From Streptomyces paradoxus (lineage in GTDB: Bacteria > Actinomycetota > Actinomycetes > Streptomycetales > Streptomycetaceae), in contig NZ_JACHGV010000016.1 of assembly GCF_014202475.1 (NCBI RefSeq), positions 1 through 64,000 on the forward strand: a stretch of DNA of 64,000 bases, read 5' to 3'. This document shows positions 15,999-25,303 of this stretch, piece by piece. Below the pieces are notes generated by a model. That model was not told the origin of the DNA and searched no databases. It worked only from the letters and a program-made list of their open reading frames with translations. How positions within the stretch are numbered: position 1 is the first letter of the stretch; every line of letters starts with the position of its first letter. A program made the position numbers and the translations under genes.

Positions 15999-18350
15999 TC
16001 AGCTTCGCAGTGGTCCTTCGCACCGGTAGTCCGAGGTGCCTGCCTCCCGGTCGGACCAGATTTCCACCTCGCCGAAGGAGCAGTTCATGTCAGCGAAGTT
16101 GGTCGAGGCCGCGGAGGTGCGGTCAAGCAGGAAGTGGTCGACCGTCTCGGACATGTCCTGGAAGACCCCATCCGGGCTGCCGGCGTCTTCGAGGCGGGCG
16201 GTGACCCGGCCGGTGCAGACGAATCGCCGCATGCCCGGGTCACCGTTGTCGGTGCAGAGCGGCGTCACCCCGGTCGCCGCAGCGAAGGAGGAGGCTACCG
16301 CGGCGGCGGTGGCGTCCCTCAGCCGGTCGTTGGGCTGGTAGCGGGTGTTCGGAACGAACAGGTCGTCGACCTCGGCGATCCGGGCGTGCAGGAAGGCGTC
16401 GTAGCCCCGCTGGACCGCGGTGTCCCGGCCCAGCCTGTCGCGCCAGGCGTCGAAGGCGGTCGGGTCGTCGGCCCTCAGGTGTCGGTACATCTCCTTCAGC
16501 TCGGCCGGGCGTTCGCTCCGCAGGTAGGTGAAGAACGTGCCCGCGTAAGCGTAGAAGCGGAAGCCGTCTCCCTCGTAGGTGGCGTGCAGCAGCCGGTCGA
16601 CATCCATCCGCGGGCGGCCGTTCGCGGTGTCGGCGATGATGCTCCTGACCAGTGACCTGCGTGCGGCGACACCGTCGTCGCGAGTGGCCCCGCCGAAGAA
16701 CTCAGCCGTCCCCTCGTCCATGGCCGTGGTGCGGTCCCGCTCGTACCAGGGTCCCTCACCGAAGTAACCGGGCACGGCGAATCGGCCGTTGAGATAGTGC
16801 ACGTACTCGTGCCGGAACAGCTCCTCCAGGGTGAGCGAGGAGTCCTGCGGGACGCGGCGCTGGTACGTGTAGAAGGTGGCGTTGCGCTCGATGTAGATGC
16901 CGCCGTTGTCGGTATCCATGCCGGTCAGCAGCGGATGGTAGTTCTCGTAGTCCGCGCGGGAGGCATACAGGACGATGGCGAGGCTGGTGTTGGTGTCGCC
17001 GACGAGCGGCTCCTCGGTGCCCAGCACCCGGTGGAACTGCGCCTTGACCTGCTTGCTCGCATAGTAGAGCTGGTCGACGGTGGCACGGTCGAGGCCGGTG
17101 CGCACCACGATGGCCCCGTTGTCGTAGCGGTATGTCCGGGGGAAAATCTCCCGTTCGATGTCGTCCTTGCAGACGGCGTAGGGCCTGCAGGCTCCGTAGA
17201 AGTCGAGCCAGGATGCGAGCCGCGCCCAGGGCGCGCTGCCGCGACCGAAGTTACGGACGACCGGGGTGAGGAGCGCACCAAGGTCCGGCACGATCGCGGC
17301 TGTCAGGGGCGCGATCTGCCCGAAGCGGCCGTACTCGGCGAGGGCGTCGCGCGCGACCCACTCGTTGGGCGTGCCCTTGAGGTGGGTGTAGGTGGAGAAC
17401 GCGCGGAAGGCGTCGCGGTAGGGGGCGTTGCGTGCGACGAGCGTGTGGAAGGCGGTGTCGTTGTTGCCCGGGTAGACGCCGAGGTAGTTCACGGAGAGCG
17501 CGGCGAGGGCCGCTCCTCCCCAGGAGGGATCCTTGTAGGTGATGGTGTGGTACCGGTTCATGGTGGCCAGCACCTTGCGTATCAGGCCGAGTTGCGAATG
17601 GCGCAGTCCGGTGGCGCTACCCGCATAGAGCGCCTCGCGCAGCGACTCGGCGTTGGTGCGCGTCGCGTCGAAGGACCGGCGGGCGGTGCCGAAGGCGTGG
17701 ATGGCGCGGCGCATGGTCTCGGTGGTGGGCGGGTCGGTGAGGTCGATCTCGCTGCGGGAGAAGTCGTGGTAGGCCACCGCGTGCAGGTAAGTGAGCATCT
17801 CCAGCAGGTGGCTGCCGTTCCTGCCGTCGTGGGCGGCGGCCAGGGCAGAGATGCGGCGGGAGACTGTCTGGACATGCGCATCGGACATGGCCGGCGCGAG
17901 ACGCGCGTCCCAGGTCCAGATGATGTCGCGCAGGCAGCCGTCGGCGGTGACGGCCGGGTCGGCGAGGAAGTCGGCGAACTGCTCCGGTCCGAGACGGGTG
18001 ACGTCGTCGAGGGTGCACGCGACGGCCGAGGAGGACGCGGTCTTTGCGTTCCCGGCTGCCGTGGGGGTGGTCGACGTGTATGGGCCGGGGACGCGGGTGC
18101 CGGTGCGCGCACCGGGCGCGGGTGCCGGTCGCGGCGTGGGCCGGGGTGTGGAGGCGAGACGTTCGACCTCGTCGTGCGGGTGGCCGACGGCGGAGACAAC
18201 TGGGCCGGTGAGGAGGCGGGGTTGGGGCAGCGTGTGCGCCTCGGCGGCGGGCGCGTTGCAGACGCCGGTCCCGAGCAGCGTCACCGTGGCGGCCGCGGCA
18301 AGGAGGGCTCTGCGAAGGGGACGGCGGCGGCCGTTTGATCGCTGGGACAC
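15999..18350 (-). CDS. secreted collagenase, peptidase family M9
   Basis: The 783-aa product starts at GTG 18348-18350 with AGGAG 8 bases upstream. It has a Sec signal peptide (RRALLAAAATVTLLGTGVCN to AEA), an Ala/Pro/Thr linker, an M9N-like helical activator domain (about 110-400) and the peptidase domain with zinc motif HEYVH at 514-518. The third ligand is in the MDEGTAEFFGG loop about 28 residues on. The C-terminal ~80 residues have paired Cys (PLCTDNGDPGMRRFVC, MNCSFGEVEIWSD). It should cleave collagen or gelatin outside the cell. Intact and monocistronic. Confidence 0.93.
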   Translation of the reverse strand: MSQRSNGRRRPLRRALLAAAATVTLLGTGVCNAPAAEAHTLPQPRLLTGPVVSAVGHPHDEVERLASTPRPTPRPAPAPGARTGTRVPGPYTSTTPTAAGNAKTASSSAVACTLDDVTRLGPEQFADFLADPAVTADGCLRDIIWTWDARLAPAMSDAHVQTVSRRISALAAAHDGRNGSHLLEMLTYLHAVAYHDFSRSEIDLTDPPTTETMRRAIHAFGTARRSFDATRTNAESLREALYAGSATGLRHSQLGLIRKVLATMNRYHTITYKDPSWGGAALAALSVNYLGVYPGNNDTAFHTLVARNAPYRDAFRAFSTYTHLKGTPNEWVARDALAEYGRFGQIAPLTAAIVPDLGALLTPVVRNFGRGSAPWARLASWLDFYGACRPYAVCKDDIEREIFPRTYRYDNGAIVVRTGLDRATVDQLYYASKQVKAQFHRVLGTEEPLVGDTNTSLAIVLYASRADYENYHPLLTGMDTDNGGIYIERNATFYTYQRRVPQDSSLTLEELFRHEYVHYLNGRFAVPGYFGEGPWYERDRTTAMDEGTAEFFGGATRDDGVAARRSLVRSIIADTANGRPRMDVDRLLHATYEGDGFRFYAYAGTFFTYLRSERPAELKEMYRHLRADDPTAFDAWRDRLGRDTAVQRGYDAFLHARIAEVDDLFVPNTRYQPNDRLRDATAAAVASSFAAATGVTPLCTDNGDPGMRRFVCTGRVTARLEDAGSPDGVFQDMSETVDHFLLDRTSAASTNFADMNCSFGEVEIWSDREAGTSDYRCEGPLRS

Positions 18351-18440
18351 CTGCGGCTCCTGTGTCGGAGTGGAGGATGGGTCCTTGCAGCGGTGCGCAC
18401 GGCGAGCGACAAGACCAATGACGGGTACATGCCACTACTG

Positions 18441-18473
18441 TGTGACGTGCAACATAGTAATGTGACATTGCAC
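18441..18473. promoter_or_regulatory. tandem TGTGAC repeats upstream of collagenase
   Basis: TGTGACGTGCAAC (18441) and TGTGACATTGCAC (18461) are direct repeats spaced exactly 20 bp (about two helical turns), about 90 bp upstream of the collagenase GTG. The surrounding 40 bases are A/T-rich for this DNA. They could be an activator or repressor site. Confidence 0.35.
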
Positions 18474-18899
18474 TGACAATCCCTCGGGCGGCACGCAATC
18501 CGGATGGCTGCATTCCCGGGGCACCGGAGGGTGCCGACCGGACACTGTCGGCCTCGCCGTCCAGTAACAGGAGGGTCACCCCGTTACCGTGCCACCGGTG
18601 GCCAGCAGCGCCGCCGCCTCGACGGCGGGGCTCCGCCCGCCGCGCACAGCGGCCAGCCCCACTTCCGTGGACGTCATGTCCGGTCCGGCGTGCGCCCCCC
18701 GACGACACCCGGGGGCACACGTCCCCGGATCGATTCCGCAACCGACTATCAATACGCGCCCAGCAAACGCCGTCCGCCACGGTCACCGGCGCCGGATCCG
18801 CGCCGCTGCCACGAAGGTCACCGGCGACACCGGGTCAGCCACCCCATGGCGAACACGACGAGCAGGCCGGCCGTCACCGGCACCGGGCAGCTCCACCAG
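18474..18899. other. gap between collagenase promoter and decayed gene
   Basis: About 425 bases. Translations in all frames are Arg/Pro/Ala low-complexity. I see no motif and no hairpin beyond short GC stems. Confidence 0.4.
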
Positions 18900-19770
18900 C
18901 AGGCCCTGGGGCGGCACCCGTCCGCTCTGGTGGGCCACGCAGACCGTGCAGTCCCGAACGCGCCGGGCGACGCCGGGTCACGTCGCCCAGCAGGACGCTG
19001 CGCGCATCGCGAACAGCGCCCGGACCAGCAGCCGGGCAGTCTCCAATTGAGACTTCATCCGCCGCGTGCACCGCGGTGTGCTGCGAGGACAACTCCAGAG
19101 CGGCCGTCACCTCCGCCCGGGTCGGCTCGCCCGCTGCCTCCGGCCACCACAGCGACAGCAGCGCCGTGCGGACGCTGGAACGATCGGTCACCGCCGGGAG
19201 CCCACGATGACGGCCAGTCGGCGCTCGACCGGGCCGAGGTCGCATTGCGAGGTTGACGAACGTGCCGCCGATGGCCATGTGCAGCCGCTCCAACTGGAGA
19301 CACCGGCCGGGTCGTCCCCCTGCCAGCGGGTGACCTCGGCGACCTCGCGCCTCCGGCCCTCCAGCCCGAGTCGCACGATGGTCAGGTCGACGACGCTGGC
19401 GCCCGGGTCGGCGATGGACACCGGTGCCGCCCGCCAGTTCGCCCGCGCCGAGCCGCGGATGCCCGAGCTGCTCGCCGACGTCGCCACCTGGATCGTCGTC
19501 CCGGTCACCGCGGCGGCCGGGACGGGCGAGCTGTGCGAGGGCACCTACGCCCTGGAGGCCCTCGGGCGCGTCTTCGTGACCTCGCTGCAGACCTGGGCCC
19601 CTCGACGTCGAACACCACGACCTCGTCGGCCATGCGGGCGTGCAGCGCGTCCGCCTCGTCGCGGGAGCGCAGCGCCACAATCGGCAGGTCCAGCTCGCGG
19701 GCTGCGCAGATCACCCGTACCGCGATCAATTGAATGCGGTACGAATGAATCGTTAATTGACACCTCCGGG
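18900..19770 (-). pseudogene. heavily frameshifted gene relic
   Basis: Pieces of sensible protein occur in successive minus-strand frames: IAVRVICAARELDLPIVALR, RDEADALHARMADEVVVFDVE near 19700, DPGASVVDLTIVRLGLEGRR near 19400, LERLHMAIGGTFVNLAMRPR near 19260, and VRTALLSLWWPEAAGEP near 19150. Together they suggest one ~270-aa gene broken by several indels. The family is not recognised. Confidence 0.4.
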
Positions 19771-20225
19771 GCAGATGCAAGTCAAACGGCGGGCATTCCC
19801 CAGGTGATCCCATTCCCGGCCAGGGCGACGATCCACGCGCGGAGACCCTTGTATTCGGCAATGGCGCAAATTCGGCTTCAGCACGGCTTCACATACCGAC
19901 ATGCTCTGGGTGCCCAAGCGCCAGCGCCGATCACCGGTCGAGCGGGCGTCGGCCATGGCGGTATGGGAGGAGTCAGCGCGGACTGAGGCTATTGAATGCA
20001 GCAGGGACATTCGGGTGTCGCGCCGGGGTGGGTCGCACCGAACGTTCGGCGCTTGCGGCCACACCCTCTCCCCCGGTACTCCGCCGGAGCCGGTTATCAG
20101 GTCCCGGCCGCGGTCGGCAGACCGCAAAAGGTAGCGCTCCTTCGAGCGAACACAGCATTCTCGGCCGGGAAGCACTCCGCACAGTTGCGAGATCGACATT
20201 CAACGCCCTATTTCAGGAGCAGGTC

Positions 20226-20999
20226 ATGAAGAGAACGCACCATCGCACCGGGGCACTTCTGGCCACGGTGTGCGGTTTCACTCTGTGCCTCCCTGGCGTG
20301 GCCCACGCGGCCGACGCACCGACGCCACATCTTTTCGCCACGACGCTGGTGAACAAGACCGGCACCACGATCACGGTCACCGCCGGAGTCGGCCGGGGCA
20401 ACACGATCAGCGTCTGGCAGTCGGGCAGCAACATCAGAATCAGAGACACCGGAGACACGGTCGCACCGTCCGGCGACTGCACCGCCATCAGCACGACCGA
20501 AGTCGCCTGCAGGGCCGCCGACACGACCGAACTGGTGGTCAGCGCCGGGGACCAGGACGACACCGTCACCTCCTCGCTGGCGGCCCTCGGCGTCACCCTC
20601 ATCGGCGGAGCCGGCAACGACAACCTCTACGGCGGATCCGCCAACGACACCCTCGAAGGCGACGAGGGATCCGACTTCCTTTCCGGCAGCGCCGGAAACG
20701 ACACCCTGACCGGTGGAGCCGAGGCGGACAGGATCTTCGGCGGCTCCGGCAACGACTCCATCGAGGGACGCGGCGGCTCGGACATCGTGGACGGCGGTGC
20801 CGACAACGACGTGATCTACGGCGGCAGCGGCAACGAGCGCATCGTCGCCGGCGCCGGCAACGACTACGCCGAGGGCGGCAACGGCCGGGACACCATCGAC
20901 ACCGTGGACAACGTCAGCGGCAACGACTACGTCGAAGGCGGCGCTGACGTGGACGACTGCCGCGCCGACTTGGGCGACAACGTCAGCGGATGCCCCTGA
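20226..20999 (+). CDS. secreted RTX-type calcium-binding repeat protein
   Basis: The ATG at 20226 follows AGGAG. The 257-aa product has a Sec signal peptide (GALLATVCGFTLCLPGVAHA), a beta-rich N-terminal domain (VNKTGTTITVTAGVGRGNTI, with a Cys pair), then about nine GGxGNDxLxG nonapeptides (residues 120-240: GGAGNDNLYGGSANDTLEGD and so on) forming a Ca-binding beta-roll. It ends DDCRADLGDNVSGCP. RTX proteins in Gram-negatives leave by type I secretion; here the signal peptide points to Sec. Paralogue of the next gene. Confidence 0.93.
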   Translation: MKRTHHRTGALLATVCGFTLCLPGVAHAADAPTPHLFATTLVNKTGTTITVTAGVGRGNTISVWQSGSNIRIRDTGDTVAPSGDCTAISTTEVACRAADTTELVVSAGDQDDTVTSSLAALGVTLIGGAGNDNLYGGSANDTLEGDEGSDFLSGSAGNDTLTGGAEADRIFGGSGNDSIEGRGGSDIVDGGADNDVIYGGSGNERIVAGAGNDYAEGGNGRDTIDTVDNVSGNDYVEGGADVDDCRADLGDNVSGCP

Positions 21000-21063
21000 C
21001 CGGCGTGAGTGAGCAGCACGTCAGTACCCGTAGACGGCGAGACAACACGAAAGGCGGGCACCG

Positions 21064-21840
21064 ATGAGAACACGAGGTATCTGCACCACGGTGGTGGCCC
21101 TCGGCGCACTCACCTGCGCTCCGCTGACCGCCGCTTCCGCCGCGCCCGGTGCGGCCCCCGGCGGAAGCCTGGCGGACACCACGGTCGTGCAGGAGGTGGG
21201 CGACACTCTTAGCGTCACGGCCGCCCAGGGTGTGGCGAATGACATCACCATCCGGCGTCAGGGCAACGTTGTCGTGGTGACGGACGCGGGGGACACCGTG
21301 TCCGCCGTTGCCCCGTGTCAGTCGACGGGGACGCACACGGCGGAGTGTCCGCTGCCCGTCACGTCGATACGGGTCAACGCCAACGACTCCGATGACAGCG
21401 TCAGCATCTCCCCGAACCTGGAAGCCGCCGGAACAGTGATCGGCGGTGCGGGTGACGACCGCCTCAACGGCGGCCCCCGGGCGGACCGGCTCGTCGGCGA
21501 CGACCCGGATGCCACTGGCCTGCGGGCGACGCCGGGCAACGACACCATCAACGGCGGCCCCGGCAACGACACGATCTCCGGGCTGGCCGGCAACGACACC
21601 ATCTACGGCAACGCCGGCAACGACACCCTCAACGGCGACGACGGCAACGACACACTCGAGGGTGCCCAGGGCAACGACACCCTCACCGGAGGCCGCGGCA
21701 ACGACACGCACATCGGCGGCGAGGGCAGCGACACCCTCAACGCCGTGGACAACGTGATCGCCAACGACGGCCTCGACGGCGGCCTCGGTTTCGACACCTG
21801 CAACCGCGACACCGGCGACACGGCCGTCAACTGCCCCTGA
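21064..21840 (+). CDS. secreted RTX-type repeat protein, second copy
   Basis: This 258-aa protein starts at ATG 21064 (AAAGGCGG upstream), 64 bases after the first RTX gene, in the same orientation. It has a signal peptide (GICTTVVALGALTCAPLTAA to SAAPG), a similar N-terminal domain (TLSVTAAQGVANDITIRRQG, VVTDAGDTVSAVAPC), then GGxGNDxI/L repeats (residues 130-235). The C-terminus is conserved with the paralogue (FDTCNRDTGDTAVNCP). Likely an extracellular or cell-surface structural protein. Probably one transcription unit ending at the 21891 hairpin. Confidence 0.93.
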   Translation: MRTRGICTTVVALGALTCAPLTAASAAPGAAPGGSLADTTVVQEVGDTLSVTAAQGVANDITIRRQGNVVVVTDAGDTVSAVAPCQSTGTHTAECPLPVTSIRVNANDSDDSVSISPNLEAAGTVIGGAGDDRLNGGPRADRLVGDDPDATGLRATPGNDTINGGPGNDTISGLAGNDTIYGNAGNDTLNGDDGNDTLEGAQGNDTLTGGRGNDTHIGGEGSDTLNAVDNVIANDGLDGGLGFDTCNRDTGDTAVNCP

Positions 21841-21890
21841 TCAACCACTCGTTTCCTCAGTACTGCGCTGCTCAAATCGGGTGGAGGCGT

Positions 21891-21919
21891 CGCCGGACAG
21901 CCGTAGCGGCTGTCCGGCG
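21891..21919 (+). terminator. 13-bp hairpin after the RTX pair
   Basis: CGCCGGACAGCCG-TAG-CGGCTGTCCGGCG is a perfect 13-bp stem, 50 bases after the second RTX stop. It has no U-tract, as usual in Streptomyces. Confidence 0.65.
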
Positions 21920-21924
21920 GCAGG

Positions 21925-22250
21925 ATGACAGCCGGTGATGAACGACTGCTGTGCAGCTTCGTTTGGATCAGTCGCCGGACTCCGAAGCGGGGTGGTTGCT
22001 GGCGGGATCATCGTGAGGTGATCGACGCGATCGCCTTCAAGTTCCAGACCGGAACGCAGTGGGTCCGCCTGCCGGAGAAGTACGGCAACTGGCGGGGCGT
22101 CTACAACCGGCTGCGGATGTGGGCCGTCGATGGCACCTGGGAGCGGGTGTTCACCGCGCTGATGGCCCAGGCCGACACTGATGAGGACCTGGCCTGGGCC
22201 GTGTCCGTTGACTCCACGATTGTGCGAGCTCACCAGGCGGTTCGGACTGC
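21925..22250 (+). pseudogene. IS5-family transposase, N-terminal fragment
   Basis: WRDHREVIDAIAFKFQTGTQ, WVRLPEKYGNWRGVYNRLRM, then LAWAVSVDSTIVRAHQAVRT is the N-terminal half of an IS5-type transposase up to the first catalytic Asp (VDST). After about 22250 the sequence switches to another transposase in the opposite orientation. Confidence 0.8.
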
Positions 22251-22960
22251 AGCGGCATCTGCGGAAGATCCGCCAGGACTTCAGGCTGGCGACACCACGT
22301 TCGACCGGTGCGCGTGCCGCGGCCAGAGCCCGGTTCGGTCTTCTCGGTTGGAGTGAGTTCTTGCAGGGGCCTGCGCTTGAGGCCCGTGGTCAGCCAGGGG
22401 CCGCCGCCCTGGTAGGTGAGGTCGGCCAGGATGGGCACGCCCTGGCGCTCGCGGATGCGGATGATCCGGGGGTTAGGGCAGCGGTGAGGTCGTGAGCCCG
22501 GCCCGGCAGTGCGGGTGAGAGCCACAGCAGCCGGCCGTCCGGATCGGTGACCACCTGCACCACTCCGTGCCGGCGGTGCTTGTGGGAGTAGTCCGCGCGT
22601 GAGTCGCCGACCCGGTCGCACTCGGCGAGTGTGCCGTCCAGCAAAACAAAGTCGGGATCGGCCTCGCGCAAGACGTTCAGCAGACCCGGCGCGCGCGCTG
22701 GGCGAGCAGGTGGATGACCGCGCTGGTGTAGGCATGGGCGGTGGACTCGCTGATCCCGAACCCGGCAGCGATCTCGCCAGGGTGGTGTGTTCGCGCAGGT
22801 ACACCAGCGCCACCATCGCGCGCTGGGACGGGCGGAGCTTGCAGCGCCGGTCACCCACATGGGTGACGATGAGCTGGTGCCCACTCCACGAACGCATGCG
22901 GCAGGTCGAGTGCGGCAGGATAGATGACCAACGAGGCCCCTGAGCAGCATGGTTGAGACG
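22220..22960 (-). pseudogene. IS5-like (HARBI-type) transposase, multiply frameshifted
   Basis: Minus-strand blocks in changing frames: HVGDRRCKLRPSQRAMVALV then YLREHTTLAR (N-terminal HTH), PGLLNVLREADPDFVLLDGT then LAECDRVGDSRADYSHKHRR (first D), GRLLWLSPALPGRAHDLTAA, IRERQGVPILADLTYQGGGP (second D) and PVERGVASLKSWRIFRRCRC (E region). At least two frameshifts separate them. It is fused tail-to-tail with the 21925 fragment. Confidence 0.75.
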
Positions 22961-23226
22961 TCAGACATCTCGATCAACTGCGCGGGGGCCTCGCTCGTTG
23001 CCCTTGGCGGGCGTCACCTGATCGAGGCCCGGCTCGAGAAGCTCAGTGCTTCATCGGCTTCAGCGCTTGGTACGGGTGCTTTGAAGTACGCCGTCGTCGT
23101 GGTTCCGGTGAGCACCGTCAGGGGAAGGCGTGACGCCCCGTCTCGTGGTGCTTCCACAGGGGTCGCGTCCCTCGTCGTAGAGCACGGTCCAGTCGTAGGA
23201 GTGCTGCCCCGGCCGCGCAGGCCGGC

Positions 23227-23598
23227 TCATGCGAGGTCGAAGGCACGACGGGCGCGTTCCACCTCGGGCATGTGGGTCGCGACCCACTCCAGGAGCACCT
23301 CAACCGGCTGCCGCATGGTCTTGCCCAGGGGGGTGATCCGGTACTCGACGGCGACGGGGCGGGAACTGAGGAGCACGCGCTCCACGATGCCATTGCGTTC
23401 GAGCCGGCGCAGCGTAGCGGTGAGCGACTTCTGGGTCACCGCGGGGATCGCACGGCGCAGGTCGTTGAAGCGACAGGGTTGTTCGCAGAGTTCGTTGAGG
23501 ACGCTCAGCGACCACTTGTCGAGCACTTGGTCGAGGAACTCCCGGTGGGGGTGCTCGATCCTGAGTTCACCGTCGTGGCTGTGCGTAGTAGCCGGCAC
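23227..23598 (-). CDS. HxlR-family transcriptional regulator
   Basis: The 123-aa winged-helix protein has the HxlR core: VLDKWSLSVLNELCEQPCRF, NDLRRAIPAVTQKSLTATLR, RLERNGIVERVLLSSRPVAV and EYRITPLGKTMRQPVEVLLE. The family usually acts as dimeric redox- or aldehyde-responsive repressors or activators of a neighbouring gene. It is divergent from a RidA-like gene, with 80 bp between them containing an inverted repeat. A paralogous pair is at 50077-51007. Confidence 0.93.
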   Translation of the reverse strand: MPATTHSHDGELRIEHPHREFLDQVLDKWSLSVLNELCEQPCRFNDLRRAIPAVTQKSLTATLRRLERNGIVERVLLSSRPVAVEYRITPLGKTMRQPVEVLLEWVATHMPEVERARRAFDLA

Positions 23599-23600
23599 GA

Positions 23601-23638
23601 TACCTGGTCTCCTTGAAGTGTCCTTCGTCTACCAGGTA
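23601..23638. promoter_or_regulatory. inverted repeat between hxlR-like and ridA-like genes
   Basis: TACCTGGT (23601-23608) and ACCAGGTA (23631-23638) are exact inverse complements 22 bases apart in the divergent promoter region. GGTATACC, a perfect 8-bp palindrome, follows at 23644. These are candidate HxlR operators controlling both genes. Confidence 0.5.
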
Positions 23639-23678
23639 GCAAAGGTATACCGAGTTTGGTCGAAGTGAGGAGACCTCC

Positions 23679-24089
23679 ATGTCCGTCCGTCGTTTCACAC
23701 CCGAAGGCATGATGCAGCCCACCCCTTACGAGCATGTGGCCGTGGGCACTGGAAGGCGTCACGTGCATGTCAGCGGCCAGGTCGCCCGGTCGGCGGACGG
23801 GTCTCCCCTCGCCCCGGGAGACCTCGCCGGACAGGTCGCCCACGCGCTGCGGAACACCGGGAAGGGCCTCGCGGGGGCGGGTGCGTCGTTCGACGACGTC
23901 CTGAGGCTCACGTTCTACGTCACGGACTGGGTGCCCGAGAAGATCGACGCGTTCATGGAAGGGGTCGGGCAGGTGGCGGAGGAGATCGGGTTGACGGTGC
24001 CGCTTCCGCCCTCCTCGCTCATCGGGGTCGACTACCTGTTCGAGCCCGACGTCCTGGTCGAGGTGGAGGCGACCGCGATCCTCGATTGA
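23679..24089 (+). CDS. RidA-family protein
   Basis: ATG 23679 follows GAGGAG. The 136-aa product has the YjgF/YER057c/UK114 fold signatures VHVSGQVARSADG, QVAHALRNTGKGLAGAGASF, DDVLRLTFYVTDW and a final EVEATAILD. True RidA imine deaminases carry an Arg in the P-x-R segment before the last strand. Here it reads PPSSLIGVDYLF, with no Arg, so it probably belongs to a Rid subgroup without classical deaminase activity. Likely controlled by the divergent HxlR protein. Confidence 0.92.
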   Translation: MSVRRFTPEGMMQPTPYEHVAVGTGRRHVHVSGQVARSADGSPLAPGDLAGQVAHALRNTGKGLAGAGASFDDVLRLTFYVTDWVPEKIDAFMEGVGQVAEEIGLTVPLPPSSLIGVDYLFEPDVLVEVEATAILD

Positions 24090-24129
24090 GTCGGCTCCCG
24101 GCGCCGACGCGGTTTGCCTTCTCTCTGCA

Positions 24130-24540
24130 ACCCGCGTCGGCGCCGCCTCATCTCTCGGCCCGGTCTCACGGCATCGCAACTGGACCAGACCGACCCACGT
24201 GTGCTCGGTTTGGCGTTCGGCGGTGATGGCGCGCTGCTTGCACTCGTCGCACAGGTGCGGGTGGGTGTCACGTGGGGTTCCCCACCCGGCGGGCTCGATG
24301 ACCTTCCACCGGGTGTCGGTGAACCGGGTGCCGCAGTCGGCGCACACGGGACGGCGTGCCTCCCGCTCTGCCTTCTCCCGCGCGGCGATGCGGCGTAGCT
24401 GCTCCTTGTACGCGCGCTCGGGGGCTGCGTAGCTCGGCCTGCATGCGCGGGTCGTGAGCTTCGGGGCGCGGATTGCCGATCGCCTCGAGGAGCGTCTGGT
24501 GCGGTGGCTCCTTCGCTTCAGGCCGCCCTGGTGGGCGCGG
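24130..24540 (-). pseudogene. zinc-ribbon hypothetical protein, frameshifted
   Basis: One minus frame reads KEPPHQTLLEAIGNPRPEAH then DPRMQAEL. It continues after a frame change near 24430 as ERAYKEQLRRIAAREKAERE, ARRPVCADCGTRFTDTRWKV and THPHLCDECKQRAITAERQ. The CxxC-x(27-30)-CxxC spacing suggests a zinc ribbon. Such short proteins occur in Streptomyces accessory DNA. The frame has no stop before the RidA gene, so the 3' end is also lost. Confidence 0.55.
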
Positions 24541-24625
24541 ACTCGAGGGAGCAGCGTGCAGGGGACCCCCTTGTCCGCGGTCTGACCGTGGCCGGTAGTG
24601 GTCGTGGTCAAGACATCTCAGGGGG

Positions 24626-25303
24626 CTAAGAAGTCAAGCCGGCCTCCTGGGAGATCGGCTTGTGGGCAAGGAAGCTGGCGATCTTCCATGTCAGCTTTTC
24701 GTCGGGCTCCTGCACCAGTTGAGCGTCGATGGTGAACCCGGCCCGGTTCAGCAACTCCGCAAGCTGGCCTGGAGGCAGGCGATAGGACTCGAAGGACACG
24801 GGAAGGCCACCGTAGGCCTGTGTAGGACGACGGTGCTCACCGGAACCGACGTGACCCACGAGGAGAAGATGTCCACCGGGCGCCAGGGTGCGGTAGAACT
24901 CGGCAAACACGAGCGGCAGCAGTTCGGGAGGCGTGTGATGGGTGGGGTAGAAGGCCAGGATGCCGCCGAGCGCGTCGTCTGCGAACTCCAGGGCGGTGAT
25001 GGATCCCACCGAGAACGGCAGGTCCGGAAAGGCGGTGCGCGCCAGTTCGATCATCTTCGGGGACACGTCGATGCCGATCGGCGACACCCCGAGCCCGGCG
25101 AGGTGTGCCGTCACTCTGCCCGGGCCGCAGCCCAGGTCTGCGACCGGTCCGAGGCCAGATGCCTGCACGAGTTCGGCGAACGCGGTCAGCATCGAGCGTG
25201 ACAACGCGTCCAGCTCTGTTGGGGGCTTGACGAGGGCGGCGTAGGCGTTGGCCACGGTGTCGTATGACTCCCGGACCTCAGACAGGTAAGAAGGCTCAGT
25301 CAC
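24626..25303 (-). CDS. class I SAM-dependent methyltransferase
   Basis: The 225-aa product has the SAM-binding motif VADLGCGPGRVTAHLAGLGV (about 55-74), an acidic IGIDVSPKMIELAR (about 77-90), SITALEFADDALGGILAFYP and LAPGGHLLLVGHVG. The C-terminal PPGQLAELLNRAGFTI is typical of UbiE/small-molecule methyltransferases. The substrate cannot be deduced. The GTG start at 25301-25303 overlaps the end of the IS110 frame, so the IS inserted immediately upstream and may have replaced the native promoter. Confidence 0.92.
   Translation of the reverse strand: MTEPSYLSEVRESYDTVANAYAALVKPPTELDALSRSMLTAFAELVQASGLGPVADLGCGPGRVTAHLAGLGVSPIGIDVSPKMIELARTAFPDLPFSVGSITALEFADDALGGILAFYPTHHTPPELLPLVFAEFYRTLAPGGHLLLVGHVGSGEHRRPTQAYGGLPVSFESYRLPPGQLAELLNRAGFTIDAQLVQEPDEKLTWKIASFLAHKPISQEAGLTS

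Noticed and set aside
16797..18338. 513-aa plus-strand open frame
   Set aside because: It is the complement of the collagenase gene, with Gly/Val/Arg-biased composition.
20226..21840. RTX pair as type I secreted toxins
   Set aside because: Both have Sec signal peptides, no ABC exporter or HlyD-like gene is near, and there is no toxin domain.
23505..24611. 368-aa minus-strand frame as one gene
   Set aside because: Only its first third (zinc ribbon) is protein-like; the rest is antisense to the RidA gene.
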